Shown: positions 11,047 through 21,338 of the stretch, piece after piece
Layout: each line of letters opens with the position of its first letter
Position numbering within the stretch: position 1 is the first letter of the stretch
Translations under genes and position numbers: made by a program
Origin: Batillaria attramentaria
Taxonomy: Eukaryota; Mollusca; Gastropoda; Batillariidae
Assembly (NCBI GenBank): GCA_018292915.2
Contig: JACVVK020000084.1
Coordinates: 146,501 to 210,500 of the forward strand
Length of the DNA: 64,000 bases
Direction: 5' to 3'
The notes under the pieces: model-generated
The model's input: only the letters and a program-made list of their open reading frames with translations
Told to the model about the DNA's origin: nothing
Database searches by the model: none

Positions 11047-11508
11047 AGAAAAAAAATGATAGGAAATAGGGAGAGGAAGTTAGTTAGTTGTGGCTTTACC
11101 CCGCGCAATTCCCCCATGGGGGAAGTTCGTTTGGAACAGAACAATGCAAAAGAACATACCACTGAGCTATAGAGGTAGCTACACTATCGGATGTTAACAT
11201 GCGAGTTCGGGGGCTAGGCCGGTTGCCTCCGCAGCATTTGGTAAGACACGGTCGGTAAAAATGTACGTGACGAATTGGAGGGACACGCCTTGCGTAAGAG
11301 AGGATGTTTGCCCTTTCACTCCTGAGTGAATCAAGTCTGTTCCTGCTGAATCTGTGAGGGGAGGGAAAGCACAGCCGTTTTGTGTTTAAAGATCTTGTGA
11401 AAATACGCAAAACTCTTCAGGCAGTCATCGATGGTCAAAGTGGCCAGTCACAATGTTTTCCTTCGGAACGAACAAAAACAAGAGAAAAATGATGCACGTA
11501 ATGACGAC
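11047..11508. other. Possible TTAG-tailed retroelement end; otherwise nothing recognised
   Basis: At 11078-11130 a gttagttagtt run is followed by gtggctttaccccgcgcaa. Similar tagttag-plus-gcgcgcaa starts occur at 27857 and 50765, so this may be the reverse-oriented 3' end of a retroelement with an AACT-type tail. The reverse-strand frame at 11096-11410 has no recognisable domain. Confidence 0.4.
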
Positions 11509-11562
11509 GACGATGACGACGACGACGATGATGATGACGATGATGATGATGATGATGATGAT
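11509..11562. repeat. GAC/GAT trinucleotide tract
   Basis: A mixed gacgac and gatgat repeat, low complexity. It would encode poly-Asp in one frame but no gene surrounds it. Confidence 0.9.
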
Positions 11563-11897
11563 GTTATACTGTGGTCGTCAGTTTAAACGTCTGTTTGTCA
11601 TTCACAAGAACATCGACTGGGTGAACTGACCGGTCAAGTTATAAATTCAAATTTGTCACTCGAGGAGGACTGAAGAGCACAATCAGTGTAACAAAAACAC
11701 AATGGATGTAATGCGTTATTCTTCAAACCTGTGCCTACATCTTAATGCCTACTTCTCAGCCTCTAAACTAATTATCCAAGGCAGACTGTGGGTAGAAACA
11801 GGCTCGGACGCTAAACATTTGCATTACCAGTGCGGCTCACTTTAGAATATATCGACTTTCACTGACGTAGACATCAGCCTACAGAAGGGCTTTCTTC

Positions 11898-11946
<49 letters not shown>

Positions 11947-12200
11947 TTCAAGGGTTCTTTAAAAAAAAAAAAAAAAAAAACTATAACCAAAAAGGTTTTC
12001 GTTCCCTACGGGTTTCCTGTCCCCAGCGAAGTACTGTCATATCCAGTTTGAGCGCTGTGTGATTGTATGGCTGTGTGCAAGAGTCATGTCATGTGCGTTG
12101 CTCTGCCAGTGCCGTATGCATGTTCCGCGCGTGCGACAGGTCCAGACTCACGCGCTCTGGTCTCGGGGGCGTATTTACGTCTTGGATTCCGCATTCTATC
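11563..12200. other. No gene recognised; AC microsatellite and A-run
   Basis: An AC repeat spans 11900-11942 and an A-run of about 20 follows near 11962. Nothing else was recognised. Confidence 0.55.
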
Positions 12201-12698
12201 CAATGGTCTGTCAGCCACGTGAGTAAGTCTTTTCGGCATCGCACGCGCTGCGACTTTAAAGACTAACCCCCCCCCCTCCACCCTCCCCCCCCCCAACTCC
12301 TCCTAGTGGCTTCTGGTAGGGAATAATCAAAAATCAATACCCAGCGAGGTAGAGGAGGGGGGGGGGGAGCAGTTCGGCAACTGGAAGAGCCGCCAACCGA
12401 CTCTGCCCACTTCCAACGACCGACTTAACTCCGGCGCAGCAACAGGACACGACCGTGCGAGCGGGCCCAAGTTTCCCGTGCATTGCTGGCTGTGGCGGTG
12501 GCGTGGTGATATTTATACCCAGCGCTCACTGCAGGACGGTCCTACGTTTCTAGAGCCGGACTGTGAAGTACTCTGCTGTTGCTGTAACTGGCGGTGGTGT
12601 GGTTGTCATCTTTGGCGCTTCTTCATCTTCTTCTTCAGGACGTTTGCTGCAACTTTCAGGCTGTTTCTGGAACTTATTTCTTCAAACTTCAACATACG
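12201..12698 (+). promoter_or_regulatory. Possible promoter and non-coding first exon
   Basis: A CCAAT motif lies at about 12198 and a CACGTG E-box near 12217. A TATA-like tatttata sits at 12510-12517, and a good 5' splice site, acg|gtaagg, has GT at 12699. A transcript starting near 12540 and spliced at 12698 would make a 5' exon of about 160 nt without a credible ATG. This is motif-level inference; whether it serves the signal-peptide exon at 35083 is unknown. C-runs and a G-run (12260-12370) also lie here. Confidence 0.25.
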
Positions 12699-13217
12699 GT
12701 AAGGACAACAACGCGTCTCCTGTAGTTGACGGCTGGTATTTTGTTTTGTTTAAGCTTGGGTGTATTTGTGACAGTATGATTCTGTGTAAGTTTTCATTCG
12801 ATGCCAAAAGAGGTTGGTCTTGATTGTTATGTGAATAGAACTGTTTTCATTTGATTTGAACAACAACAACAACGAGAACAGCCCTTCGAAAGAAAAGAAA
12901 TCACGATCACCAATGGAATGAAATTCATTTTCGTAAAACAAAGCTGGTGTTAAGGATCAACACATACAATAGTGAATACAAAATATAACGGTTGTTAACT
13001 CGTTTTGTACTAGAAACCATAGACAGGTTTGAGACTGCACAGTACTAGACAGGTTTGAGACTGCACATGACTGTACTAGACATATTTACAATTCATACAT
13101 CATTATACTTCCTCTTTCATACATTTATGTGACAACCTGAAAACAAGAGTTTTGAAGACACAAAAAGGCCGTACTTCATTAATGATACAAAAAAAGGCTG
13201 CAATTCAAAAACTTGTG
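12699..13217. other. No gene recognised
   Basis: AT-rich sequence. A short direct repeat, agacaggtttgagactgcaca, recurs at about 13021 and 13048. Confidence 0.5.
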
Positions 13218-13370
13218 GCAGCCTGGATAGCCGGATGATGGAACGCTGGACTTTCAATGCTCGGGTCATGCCAAATATTTGTGCTGGCTTTTTACTCATT
13301 GCCCCGTTTTTGATATCACCTATATGTGGTGGAAAAGCACTTTAAACCTTCATCCTACCTAACCTATCAA
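13218..13370 (+). mobile_element. Degenerate SINE family 1 copy
   Basis: It has the family body (ccaaatatttgtgctggc, ttgccccgt, gtggtggaaaagcac), but the segment between the tRNA-like anticodon region and the body, including the whole B box, is deleted. It is an old, transcriptionally incompetent copy. Confidence 0.75.
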
Positions 13371-14075
13371 AATAGCTTGAACCTTAATTAACATTATTTT
13401 GCTAGATAACACTTTACACGAACGCCTCTTCATATCCGAACATAATGTTGTCGTTAACCTGTTCAAATGTGCGCATTCACAGACCGGTTGACTTCCTAGG
13501 TGGCCTTTTCCGCCGCGTACAGGAAATCACGTCTTTAGCCGTCGGAGAAACTGTCAGCGAAGGAAATTGCACATGCATTAAATATGCACAATCGATTTGC
13601 ACTAAGATAATGGGCGCTAAACTTCTTCCTTTCCGAGTACGTTTTACATATTGAGACGAAAAACCTGACAATAACACAAAGCCTGTTCTATATAGTATAC
13701 AAGTATACTTTTGGTTCACATCAGCTTGTTATGAATCGCAGCTCTCCCTTAATAAGTAAACTGAAAACCTTTTTTTTTTTTAATTTTAGAAACGTGATTA
13801 GTTAGTAGCTGAATAAATGATAATTTTGGACACCCAAATTACTTTGGGTTTCCAAAACCGTTTTGTGCGGGAATTAATGTGTATTTTGTGATATACTTTT
13901 TTCAGGGCGGTTGTTTTGTTGTCGTTGTTGTTGTTGTTGTTTTCTCAGGAAAAAAACAAACAAAAACGTTGCAGATTTTTCAGAAAATGAGAAAATTGGA
14001 AATATGATATTACTTGAAAATTAGAGTGCATCTCTGAGATTATATTCCTTTTTGGGGAGGAGTGTGTGGTTGGTG
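13371..14075. other. No gene recognised
   Basis: Short frames only; a TTG tract is near 13918. No convincing exon. Confidence 0.5.
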
Positions 14076-14304
14076 GGGGAGGGGGGGGGGGGGCGGGCGT
14101 GGTGGTGGTGGTGGTGGGGGGGAGTTGGATCCGCTTTGACAAGGCTCATTAGAGTCCGGTCAATGAACGAACATCATTAACGGAGCTTATGTCATCAAAA
14201 CCTTTGTTCACATAATTCAATGTTCGGTGATCATAATTATTAATTACGGTACCTACCGGCCATCCGCTTTCACACTTATATAAAAACCTAGCCAACTGTG
14301 TGTA

Positions 14305-14355
<51 letters not shown>
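14076..14355. repeat. G-rich tract and GT microsatellite
   Basis: A run of G with single C and T breaks (14079-14130, including GGT repeats) is followed at 14306-14354 by a GT dinucleotide repeat. The G-tracts could form quadruplexes on the plus strand. Confidence 0.85.
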
Positions 14356-14356
<1 letters not shown>

Positions 14357-15097
14357 AGGTACTTTAAGTAGATCATACGGCTCCTACTCACGCTAATGAA
14401 ACGATGCTTGAAAATGACAGTAAACAATTAATTCCCCTCTCGCGGATTCGTACACGGTGAATGTTCTTGAAAAATAGTTTTATCCAGAACGTGTTTAATC
14501 CAAATAAGTTAGGCGCCCAGACAATGAAAAACACACAAACAAACAAACACACACACATCGCAGTCCTCATGCTCAGGAAAACACGGTGGAAAAATACCAT
14601 GGATCGTTATCACACACATGGTGATGTTAAATCACCCGGGGTCACCGGGAGTTTCGTAATTATACTAAAAGCTCTTCGGGCGATATACACCGATAACACC
14701 CCGATTTAGATAACACTAGTTCTCCGCTTTGCCGCACTGAGCACACGGTCCCATCCACTTGAAAATGGAAGTTATACTGAATGACCCGTTCCACAAGAAC
14801 GCGAAGGCACCGTAACTACGGATGCATTATGCGGGAATGATATTGCCCAGGCATGACGTAAATTGAATGAGATTTGTGAGAGGGGAGTTGTGTATTTTCC
14901 TGGCTTCACATTTCTTGTGGACACACGTCTTGGTGAAAGCCCTTTTCCAAGCCGGGGCTCCGGAATCCAAACGAAGTTTCCTGCCGGTTGTTAAAGGCAT
15001 ATCGTCCGATATTCCTAGGTTACCAAATCATTCGGAGCTGTCTGTGTGGTGTTTAGCACCAAACACTTGGACATATAAGATTTAAAAAAAATTCAGA
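14356..15097. other. No gene recognised
   Basis: Two plus-strand short frames (14461-14709, 14867-15085) show no domain or splice support. Confidence 0.5.
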
Positions 15098-15263
15098 TGG
15101 GTGGGCGGGTGTTTAAGGGTGTAACGTCTTTTTCAACCACGTATGGGTGACGGGGGCAACGAGAAAAAGGCCAGCACAAATATTTGGCCCCAGTCGGGAA
15201 TCGAACTCACGACCCCGAGCATTGAAAGTCCAACGCTCTACCTCTCGACTCTCTCGGCTCCCC
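15098..15263 (-). mobile_element. SINE family 1 copy, full length
   Basis: On the reverse strand it reads ggggagccgagag, a diverged A-box region, B box gagttcgattcccg, the ccaaatatttgtgctggcc body, gtggttgaaaaagacgtt and a CACCC 3' end. Both Pol III boxes are present. The target-site duplication is unclear. Confidence 0.85.
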
Positions 15264-15856
15264 ATAAAACATAAGGAGACACCTTATAGTCTCAATATCA
15301 TCATTGATATCATTGTTTTGTGATGAGAAGTGTCATTTTCAGTACAACAATAACAATACACCAAACATAAACAAAATACAATCAGTGAATAAAATAATTT
15401 TCTCATTTAGAATCTCACACATTCTGGCATTTACCATACAGCGCTTGACACAGTTTTTTTCTTCACACGGCTGGCTAGGAGAGTTTCGGGCTGTTGACGT
15501 TCTCGTCCGCACGGCCAGCAAGCTTCAGTGTATCGCATTTAGAGCTCCACTAACCTATAGAATATTTCGAGCACACAGGCGCATGCACAAGAACAACTGT
15601 TCCCAAACAAAAGCTTTTTTTCAGTTCAACCTGAAAACGTCGGATGGTGAACTTTTAAGTTCGGATGTTTTTCTTAGAGGCTGGATTCGATGACAGCTGT
15701 GTGGCGAGATGATGAAACGGCAAAGTCGATCAGAAGCAAAACATTCACGGATGCTTGCGGAATTTTAAATTTGGCGAAATCATAGGAAGCACGACGGTGT
15801 TTTTAGCGTTCCAAGACACAGCGTTAATAAAGGAAGGCACTCGTGCCTCGTTCTCT
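15264..15856. other. No gene recognised
   Basis: No recognisable gene; the plus frame at 15304-15693 has no domain. Confidence 0.5.
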
Positions 15857-16312
15857 GAATTTGTTGAAGCGTCCCTAACGCTGCTGAGATGAAAAACTGC
15901 CGCGTTCGAGTGGGTAACTGGGTGGGTGTTTTGGTGGGTTTGACGTCCTTTTCCACCACCTTTTCCACGGGTGACACCGAAGACGGGGCAACGATGAGAA
16001 AGCCAGCACAAATATTTGGCCCCAGCCGGGATACGAACTCACGACCCGAGCATAATTAGAAGTCCAACGCTCTGCCATTCGGCCACTCCGGCTCCCCCTG
16101 CCGCGTTCGAAGCTCTAAGGTAATTTTCCAGATAGAAGGGTGTTCCATATGGCCATCGCGACCATTTTCGGGACTTTGTGGCTTCTACTATTAGAGAAAT
16201 ACTACTCTTTTTTTTTAGCCTGCGGTCCATTTCTGAACAGAATGGGACTCCAAAAATCTAAAAATAGCAACCAATCAGCGCCGTCTGGTTGATCCTCAGT
16301 CCGCATCCAAAT
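15857..16312 (-). repeat. Dispersed repeat, interrupted by a SINE
   Basis: The reverse complement of 15857-15909 plus 16111-16312 matches 53474-53750 on the plus strand. Shared blocks include acggcgctgattggttgc, gtatttctctaata, agaagccac and a stretch with ggtcgc and atggcca. The SINE at 15910-16097 splits this copy and is absent from the other. The repeat class is unknown. Confidence 0.75.
15910..16097 (-). mobile_element. SINE family 1 copy with 13-bp target-site duplication
   Basis: Full-length reverse-strand copy: head ggggagccggagtggccgaa with A box, B box gagttcgtatcccgg, body and CACCC end. It is flanked by ctgccgcgttcga at 15897-15909 and 16098-16110, a perfect 13-bp duplication. It inserted into an older dispersed repeat. 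Confidence 0.93.
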
Positions 16313-16422
16313 AATGTTTTATACCCTGTACACTTCTAGGACAACATGTACATGTAGTCAGCGACCACAATGGTTTCAGAGGTTATATCGTGACTCAAGT
16401 GGCTGATTCTGATGCACACATT

Positions 16423-16575
16423 AAGCGGGGATCCGGGGTGGCCGAATGGTAGAGCGTCGGACTTTCAATGCTCGGGTCGTGAGTTCGAATCCCGGCTGGG
16501 GCCAAATATTTGTGCTGGTCTTCTTATCGTTGCCCCGTCTTTGATATCACCCCCAAACACCCACCCACCCCACCC
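16423..16575 (+). mobile_element. SINE family 1 copy with internal deletion
   Basis: The head has A box ggtggccgaatgg and B box gagttcgaatcccgg. The body lacks the segment with gtggtggaaaaggacgttaaa, passing straight from gatatcac to ccccaaacaccc. It is flanked by gcacacatt at 16414-16422 and 16576-16584, a 9-bp target-site duplication. Confidence 0.9.
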
Positions 16576-16651
16576 GCACACATTTTGCACACTCGATGAA
16601 ACGTTTTCCACACGCTGTTGTCATGCGTATTGAGACTTTAAGTAAAGATAG

Positions 16652-16816
16652 GTGTGTGAACGCTCAAGGTGTATGTGCAGATATATTATATTCATATGAA
16701 GAAAACCGGCAGTATTCGTTGGAAACGTAAGGTTTGGTAGTTATAGGAAACACCGTGAGCGTTTACACACAACTACCAAACCTTACGTTTCCAACGAATA
16801 CTGCCGGTTTTCTTCA
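16652..16816. repeat. Long hairpin with interleaved inverted repeats
   Basis: Arm B is 46 bp and perfect: 16697-16742 against 16771-16816, with a 28-bp spacer. A second, 20-bp inverted pair (A: 16652-16671; A': 16751-16770, two mismatches) is interleaved, giving the order A-B-A'-B'. The frames across it are not coding. It could be a foldback element or a rearranged palindrome. Confidence 0.93.
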
Positions 16817-16965
16817 CATAAATAAATTATATAATTATGCATACTTTTTTTTCAAATTTGTTGTGTTGGGAGACAGTCAAAAGCAAGGCTGTCTAAAAAG
16901 TTGCCATGTAATTATGCATCTGCACGAAAGTAACTTCAACGCCTCAAATTTGAACGTTTTATTTT

Positions 16966-17290
16966 TGATGATAATAATAAGGACGACTTATAAGGCGCCT
17001 ATACATGAAATGAAACAGGCTCTAAGCGCCGTACATCATAACTACATACACCACTTTCATACACACAGACTCACAGGAACATTCAAAGTTAAACAATATC
17101 TCACAACAAGCAGGCTGACACGGTGTGGAAGGGCAGAGTAAATCAGTAATCAGTTTTAAATAGGTGGGTTTTGAGGCAGCGTTTGAAGCTGGCACTGGAC
17201 TCTGGGTGTCTAAGTGATTTAGGAAGCTGGTTCCAAAGAGCTGCAGCCTGAAAGAAAAAAGGATCTCTGACCATATGTTTTATTTCTTAC
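16966..17290 (-). pseudogene. CR1/L2-like LINE 3' fragment
   Basis: On the reverse strand, about 17170-17290 reads FFLQAAALWNQLPKSLRHPE, then ASFKRCLKTHLFKTDY and a stop: the C-terminal end of a CR1/L2-like ORF2. The 3' UTR contains ggcgcttagagcctg and ggcgccttataagtcg and ends in an ATTATTATC tail at 16966. It is a 5'-truncated insertion of the same family as the split LINE at 6.1-11 kb. Confidence 0.82.
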
Positions 17291-17880
17291 TGAGGGGGCG
17301 CACAGAACTTTAGTGTTCTACGTTCATTGATGTTGTGACGACCGTGTTTACTTTTCCTTCTAGTCCTACGCCTCGTTTTATGACGTAGCGACAGACTGCT
17401 TACGCCTGAATATATCCCCCAGGACTTCCGACATAGACCACGAGTGTCCAAAGATAGACACGGTGACACACGAAAGAAAACCACTGGCGGCGAATGTTTG
17501 TACGTCATATGCCCTACTTTCCGGCTAGGAAGCACAATCTACCGTCACACGGTAAAAAAGGCCCAAGTACTTATAAAAATCGATGGCGCGTACACCCTTT
17601 TGCCGAATGACAGTGGAGATGTTTCACTGACGTCATTCTCACAAAGGGATCCGCGTGGTGACACGCTTGCCCTGTTTGGACGTGGAGGACGGAAAACACC
17701 GCGTCATTCTCAGCGAACAACAGACTGTCGGCACATACATCCGTTGTAACATGCATCATTCCGGAAGGGTAGGTGATACATGGTACACTACGACGCAGGA
17801 AAACGGACACACGTTTTTAATACTTGCGCGAAGACGCACAATGTAGGTGAATATCTGACCCGTAGTTGTATGTAAGTTGA
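17291..17880 (+). other. Unrecognised, possibly decayed coding sequence
   Basis: Two plus-strand frames have protein-like composition: about 17420-17525 (with ECPKIDTVTHERKPLAANVC before a stop) and 17655-17846 (with LPCLDVEDGKHRVILSEQQ and later GDTWYTTTQENG). They are in different frames, neither starts with ATG, and I do not recognise a family. A decayed gene or transposon piece is possible, as is chance. Confidence 0.2.
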
Positions 17881-18400
17881 ACACCCAATTACCAGTAGAA
17901 GGCCTTTGGCTTTTTTTTTTCTTTTTCTTTTTTTTTTTGGGGGGGGGGGGGGCGGGCCTTTAGCTTCTATCGATGACTTTCTGAGATTCTTTCCTTGAAA
18001 TTACACTGTAGATATAGGAACTGATAGCAAATACCGGGAACATGAGAAAAATGAGAAAGTATTGTAAATATACGATTATATGCCTGTGTGGTTCAGCAAC
18101 AACACCAAAAAACACTTACTCCGCCACAAGAACAACAAAAATATCAACAACAGCAACAATAACATCACCAACAACGTTAACGACAACAATAGCAACAAGT
18201 AAGAGACAGCAGTTACGACTTTTGCAGATTCTAGACTGTACGAAGTTGCCAAACTAACTTGTACATCATTTCAGCCTGCGTATATGAAGATCTCTATAGT
18301 CGTTTCCGTATAGGACAGACTCCTAGGTGTCTGCTACACTGACGGAAGTCAACATGACCATGCCAGCACACTTTCCATACTAATCTCAACACGATCAGTC
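17881..18400. other. No gene recognised; T-run and G-run
   Basis: A T-rich tract runs into a G run of about 14 (17939-17952). CAA-rich sequence lies at 18100-18200. No gene seen. Confidence 0.5.
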
Positions 18401-18760
18401 AATCAAGCCATCAGACCGAAGCCCACTACCCATTATCCCCATTAACCCCCCCCCCCCTCCTTCCACCATCACTTCTGTTTTTCCGCAACCTACCTTCCCC
18501 TCCCCTCCACCTGATCGCTTCACCAATCCCACCGCCCCCTCCCTTATATAATGCCATACGCTTTCTTTCAACCCTCCCCCCTCCTCCCCTTTCTCCATCA
18601 TTTCTGCCTATTCCCCAAGCCACCCACCCCCATCCACATCTCCTGCACCAATCCCTACACTACCTTCATGTCTAAATACCCATCACCCCTTCCACCCTCC
18701 CCACCCCACCCCACCCCACCCCACCCCCACAGCCTACCTCGCTCCATTTCCCCTATATTC
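18401..18760. repeat. C-rich low-complexity tract
   Basis: Pyrimidine-rich sequence with CCCCACC-type repeats. The Pro-rich and Gly-rich frames on both strands are low-complexity artefacts. Confidence 0.75.
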
Positions 18761-18992
18761 CCATACTACCGGTCGGCGTGTTTTGCAAACAATAGTGTAA
18801 TTATGCCGTGTTAGGAATGATTGAGTGCCCCCTGTCTATCGATCCGCTCCCGGGTCCCCCACCAGATTCAGAGGGGAGATAACTCCGTCTGCGGTTCCGT
18901 CCCCTTCCGGTTCGGATCGTAGCAGCAAGTTCCCAGGATCAGCTGCGCACTAATCGTTGTTCAGTACAGCACCAATCGGCTTGACATACAAG
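18761..18992. other. No gene recognised
   Basis: Unique-looking sequence. A ggggagataactcc phrase near 18872 resembles ends of some invertebrate MITEs, but no partner end was found. Confidence 0.4.
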
Positions 18993-19075
18993 AGGATTTG
19001 GCTTGGTGGTTGGGACGTCCACCTGCGCGTCGTGAGGTACCGGGTTCGGTTCAGATCCCCTGGTGAAGCAGAATT
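18993..19075 (+). mobile_element. tRNA-like head of a SINE (family 5)
   Basis: An A-box-like ggcttggtggttgg and a B-box-like ggttcggttcagatccc lie at tRNA spacing. The start gaggatttgg resembles the tRNA-like head at 30893. The B box carries an insertion and the acceptor ends do not pair, so a functional tRNA gene is unlikely. The body is not defined. Confidence 0.4.
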
Positions 19076-19517
19076 TGGTTGGCGAATTTCTTACTCACTG
19101 TCCAAATCGAATCAAATTTAGACTCACCTCTTCAACTTTAAGTGTTTTCGGATGGGCTGTCAATTTTGAGTGTTGATGACGATGGTGGTGATTGGCCATT
19201 TCTAGGGATCAACAGTAACAACAACAATAACAACAGAATGTCATGCCTGATGCATTCTCACTGCGATTTTGGGGTGGGGGGGGGAGAGAAGAAAGAACAA
19301 CTTCTGTCTTGCCCTCGTCTACACACGCTTTCCCGAGTATCAAGTGTGCACAATGTGATTCCATACCACATAGGTAATACGGTGTGGTCCTTGGAATGGA
19401 TAACAAGTAAAAAGTATGTAATGCAGGAAAATAGAAGAAAATGGAGGGGGGGGGGGCGTTTAACAATGAGGATGCCCTTCCCGTGGGCGCAGCCCGAATG
19501 CCCCGGAAAACAGTAAT
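19076..19517. other. No gene recognised
   Basis: CAA repeats (19212-19234) and two G-runs (19273, 19446). No gene seen; frames on both strands reflect low complexity. Confidence 0.5.
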
Positions 19518-20050
19518 TAGGCAGAAAGGTATAGCCATAGCGATAACGATAGAGAAAACGACCGCTAAATCGCTCAAGCTGCTGACAGGCTGCTTTTTCT
19601 GGTGCCACTGTCTGGATGTCTCGTTCCACCGTTCCACTTCGTCTTCGGCGAGAGAAATTTCATTAGTAATACAGAATAGACATACGAATAACAATATAGA
19701 TAGCGACCGCAAAGTACCTCTTTGAAAGCTGTTGACAGGCTACCTTTTCTGGTGCCACTGTCTGGATGTCTCGTTTCACCGTTCCATTACGTCTTCGGCG
19801 ACAGAAGTTTAATCAGTAATACAGTATAGACATACGAATAACAAAACAGAAAGCGACCGCCAAATAGCTCTTTGAAAGCGGTTGGAAGGCTGCCTTTTCT
19901 GGTGCCACTGTCTGGATGTCTCGTTTCGGCGTTCTATTACGTCTTCGGCGAGAGAAATTTAATTAGTAATATAGTATAGCCATACAAATAACTATCTGCC
20001 ACAAATGCCACTGTCTGGACGTCTCGTTTCGGCGTTCCGTTTAGTTTTCC
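19518..20050 (+). repeat. 150-bp tandem array, about 3.5 units
   Basis: The block ggtgccactgtctgg recurs at 19601, 19751 and 19901, an exact 150-bp period; a fourth unit near 20004 is offset by an internal deletion of about 47 bp. Units also share acgtcttcggcgagagaa, agtaatacag, atagacatacgaataac and agcgaccgc. This is satellite-like DNA. Confidence 0.92.
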
Positions 20051-20540
20051 ATTTTTACCAAATTTGATTAGTGAGAACAAGCAAAATAATGAGAACGCTG
20101 GTCAAAGTATTGTTTAGCACCTATCAAACTGCCTCTTTGCGACGGGCATAATTTAGTATATGACAAAAACACGGTTGGAAATCTTCTGTCCCTGGCGCAT
20201 CCAAGTTAGTGCAGCAGGGGACAACATAGTAAAGCTGAAACGAAGAAGAACTTGAAACGGAATACATCTTACTGTTGAAAAGTTGTTTGCGCGCGGGTAC
20301 ATACGTGCTTCAAGCGTTCAGCCTTTTGCGGTGAAAATTTGTACCAGCCGCCATTAGTGACGCATCCGGCGGGAAGACGCATGGCCGAAAACATTACATT
20401 ATTACTCTAAAAATAGACACATATCTCGGACTTGTGTTCAGGGTCCTGAGTCAAATGAATCGGACTATTAGGCGAAAAATTACATACTCTTTGCTACGCA
20501 GGTTTGAGTTAAATTATTCGGGCTGAGCTCTGAACTTAAT
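20051..20540. other. No gene recognised
   Basis: No repeat or gene identified between the tandem array and the hairpin MITE. Confidence 0.5.
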
Positions 20541-20624
20541 TTGTGACCCTCCACCACGAAATGAGTCGTCTCGTAACATGTACAAATAGCGCAAGAAGAC
20601 TCATTTCGTGGTGGAAGGTCACAT
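20541..20624. mobile_element. Hairpin MITE, copy 1
   Basis: Inverted arms of about 25 bp read tgtgacc(c)tccaccacgaa..gagtc against gactcatttcgtggtgga..ggtcaca, around a 30-base loop. The same element is at 23574-23652. The plus-strand frame over it is not coding. Confidence 0.88.
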
Positions 20625-21338
20625 TTGTGCCTGAAAGCTCGTTGCTGAGCGTGTCTTGCATTCGGTATAGCTGGTTAGGCAGAATTGCACATTACGTGTC
20701 ATGCCCAATCTGCAATTCCGTCAATAGAAATTTTTTTCCCCTGTCATGCTAATTGCTTATGCTGTGCTATTCTCCCGCCTCAAATTATTCCCTTTGCCGT
20801 CGAGAAATTGTTCGTGACCGCGTCCAGAATGCAAATGAAGTGGATTGAAGATAAAAGAAAAAGACGTCTGCTACATGCTCTAATGAACAAGCCTGGGTGT
20901 CTTCAAAATTGCCTGCAACATTTTTTTCTGTCTCTGCGCATGTGTGGCATCTCAAACAATTTTTTTTTTTGTGTGAAGAAGGAATCTCGTTCGTGATGGT
21001 GGATCCATCGCAATCGTGACCTGGCTGAACAGTGGGGTCAAGCTGCTAAAATCAATACTCGGAATGTTATGTGGCCCAACAAGATGCCATCATTTCATAC
21101 CCTGCAACCGGGAAACTAAACGCTGTTGCCATGGGATCGGCTGGAACAGAGTTATTAGGTTCAGCTATATCTGTAGCCATAGATAACCAGATATACGCAG
21201 GGTTGCCTCCGAGCAATTGGTATGTCGCAAGGGCAAAGATCAATCTACCTACTCACAGCGAAAACGACAAAACATTCACCAGGCAAGGCTGTTCATGGCT
21301 ATTATTATCTGGAATAACTAGAAAGGCAGAAGCCTCCA
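20625..21338. other. No gene recognised
   Basis: The plus frame at 21071-21352 (with YPATGKLNAVAMGSAGTELL) looks protein-like but I recognise no family and see no splice sites; it ends where the TIR-bounded array begins. Confidence 0.35.

Noticed and set aside
16423..16500. Functional tRNA genes at SINE heads
   Set aside because: Heads have A and B boxes, but acceptor stems do not close and all are joined to a repeated body.
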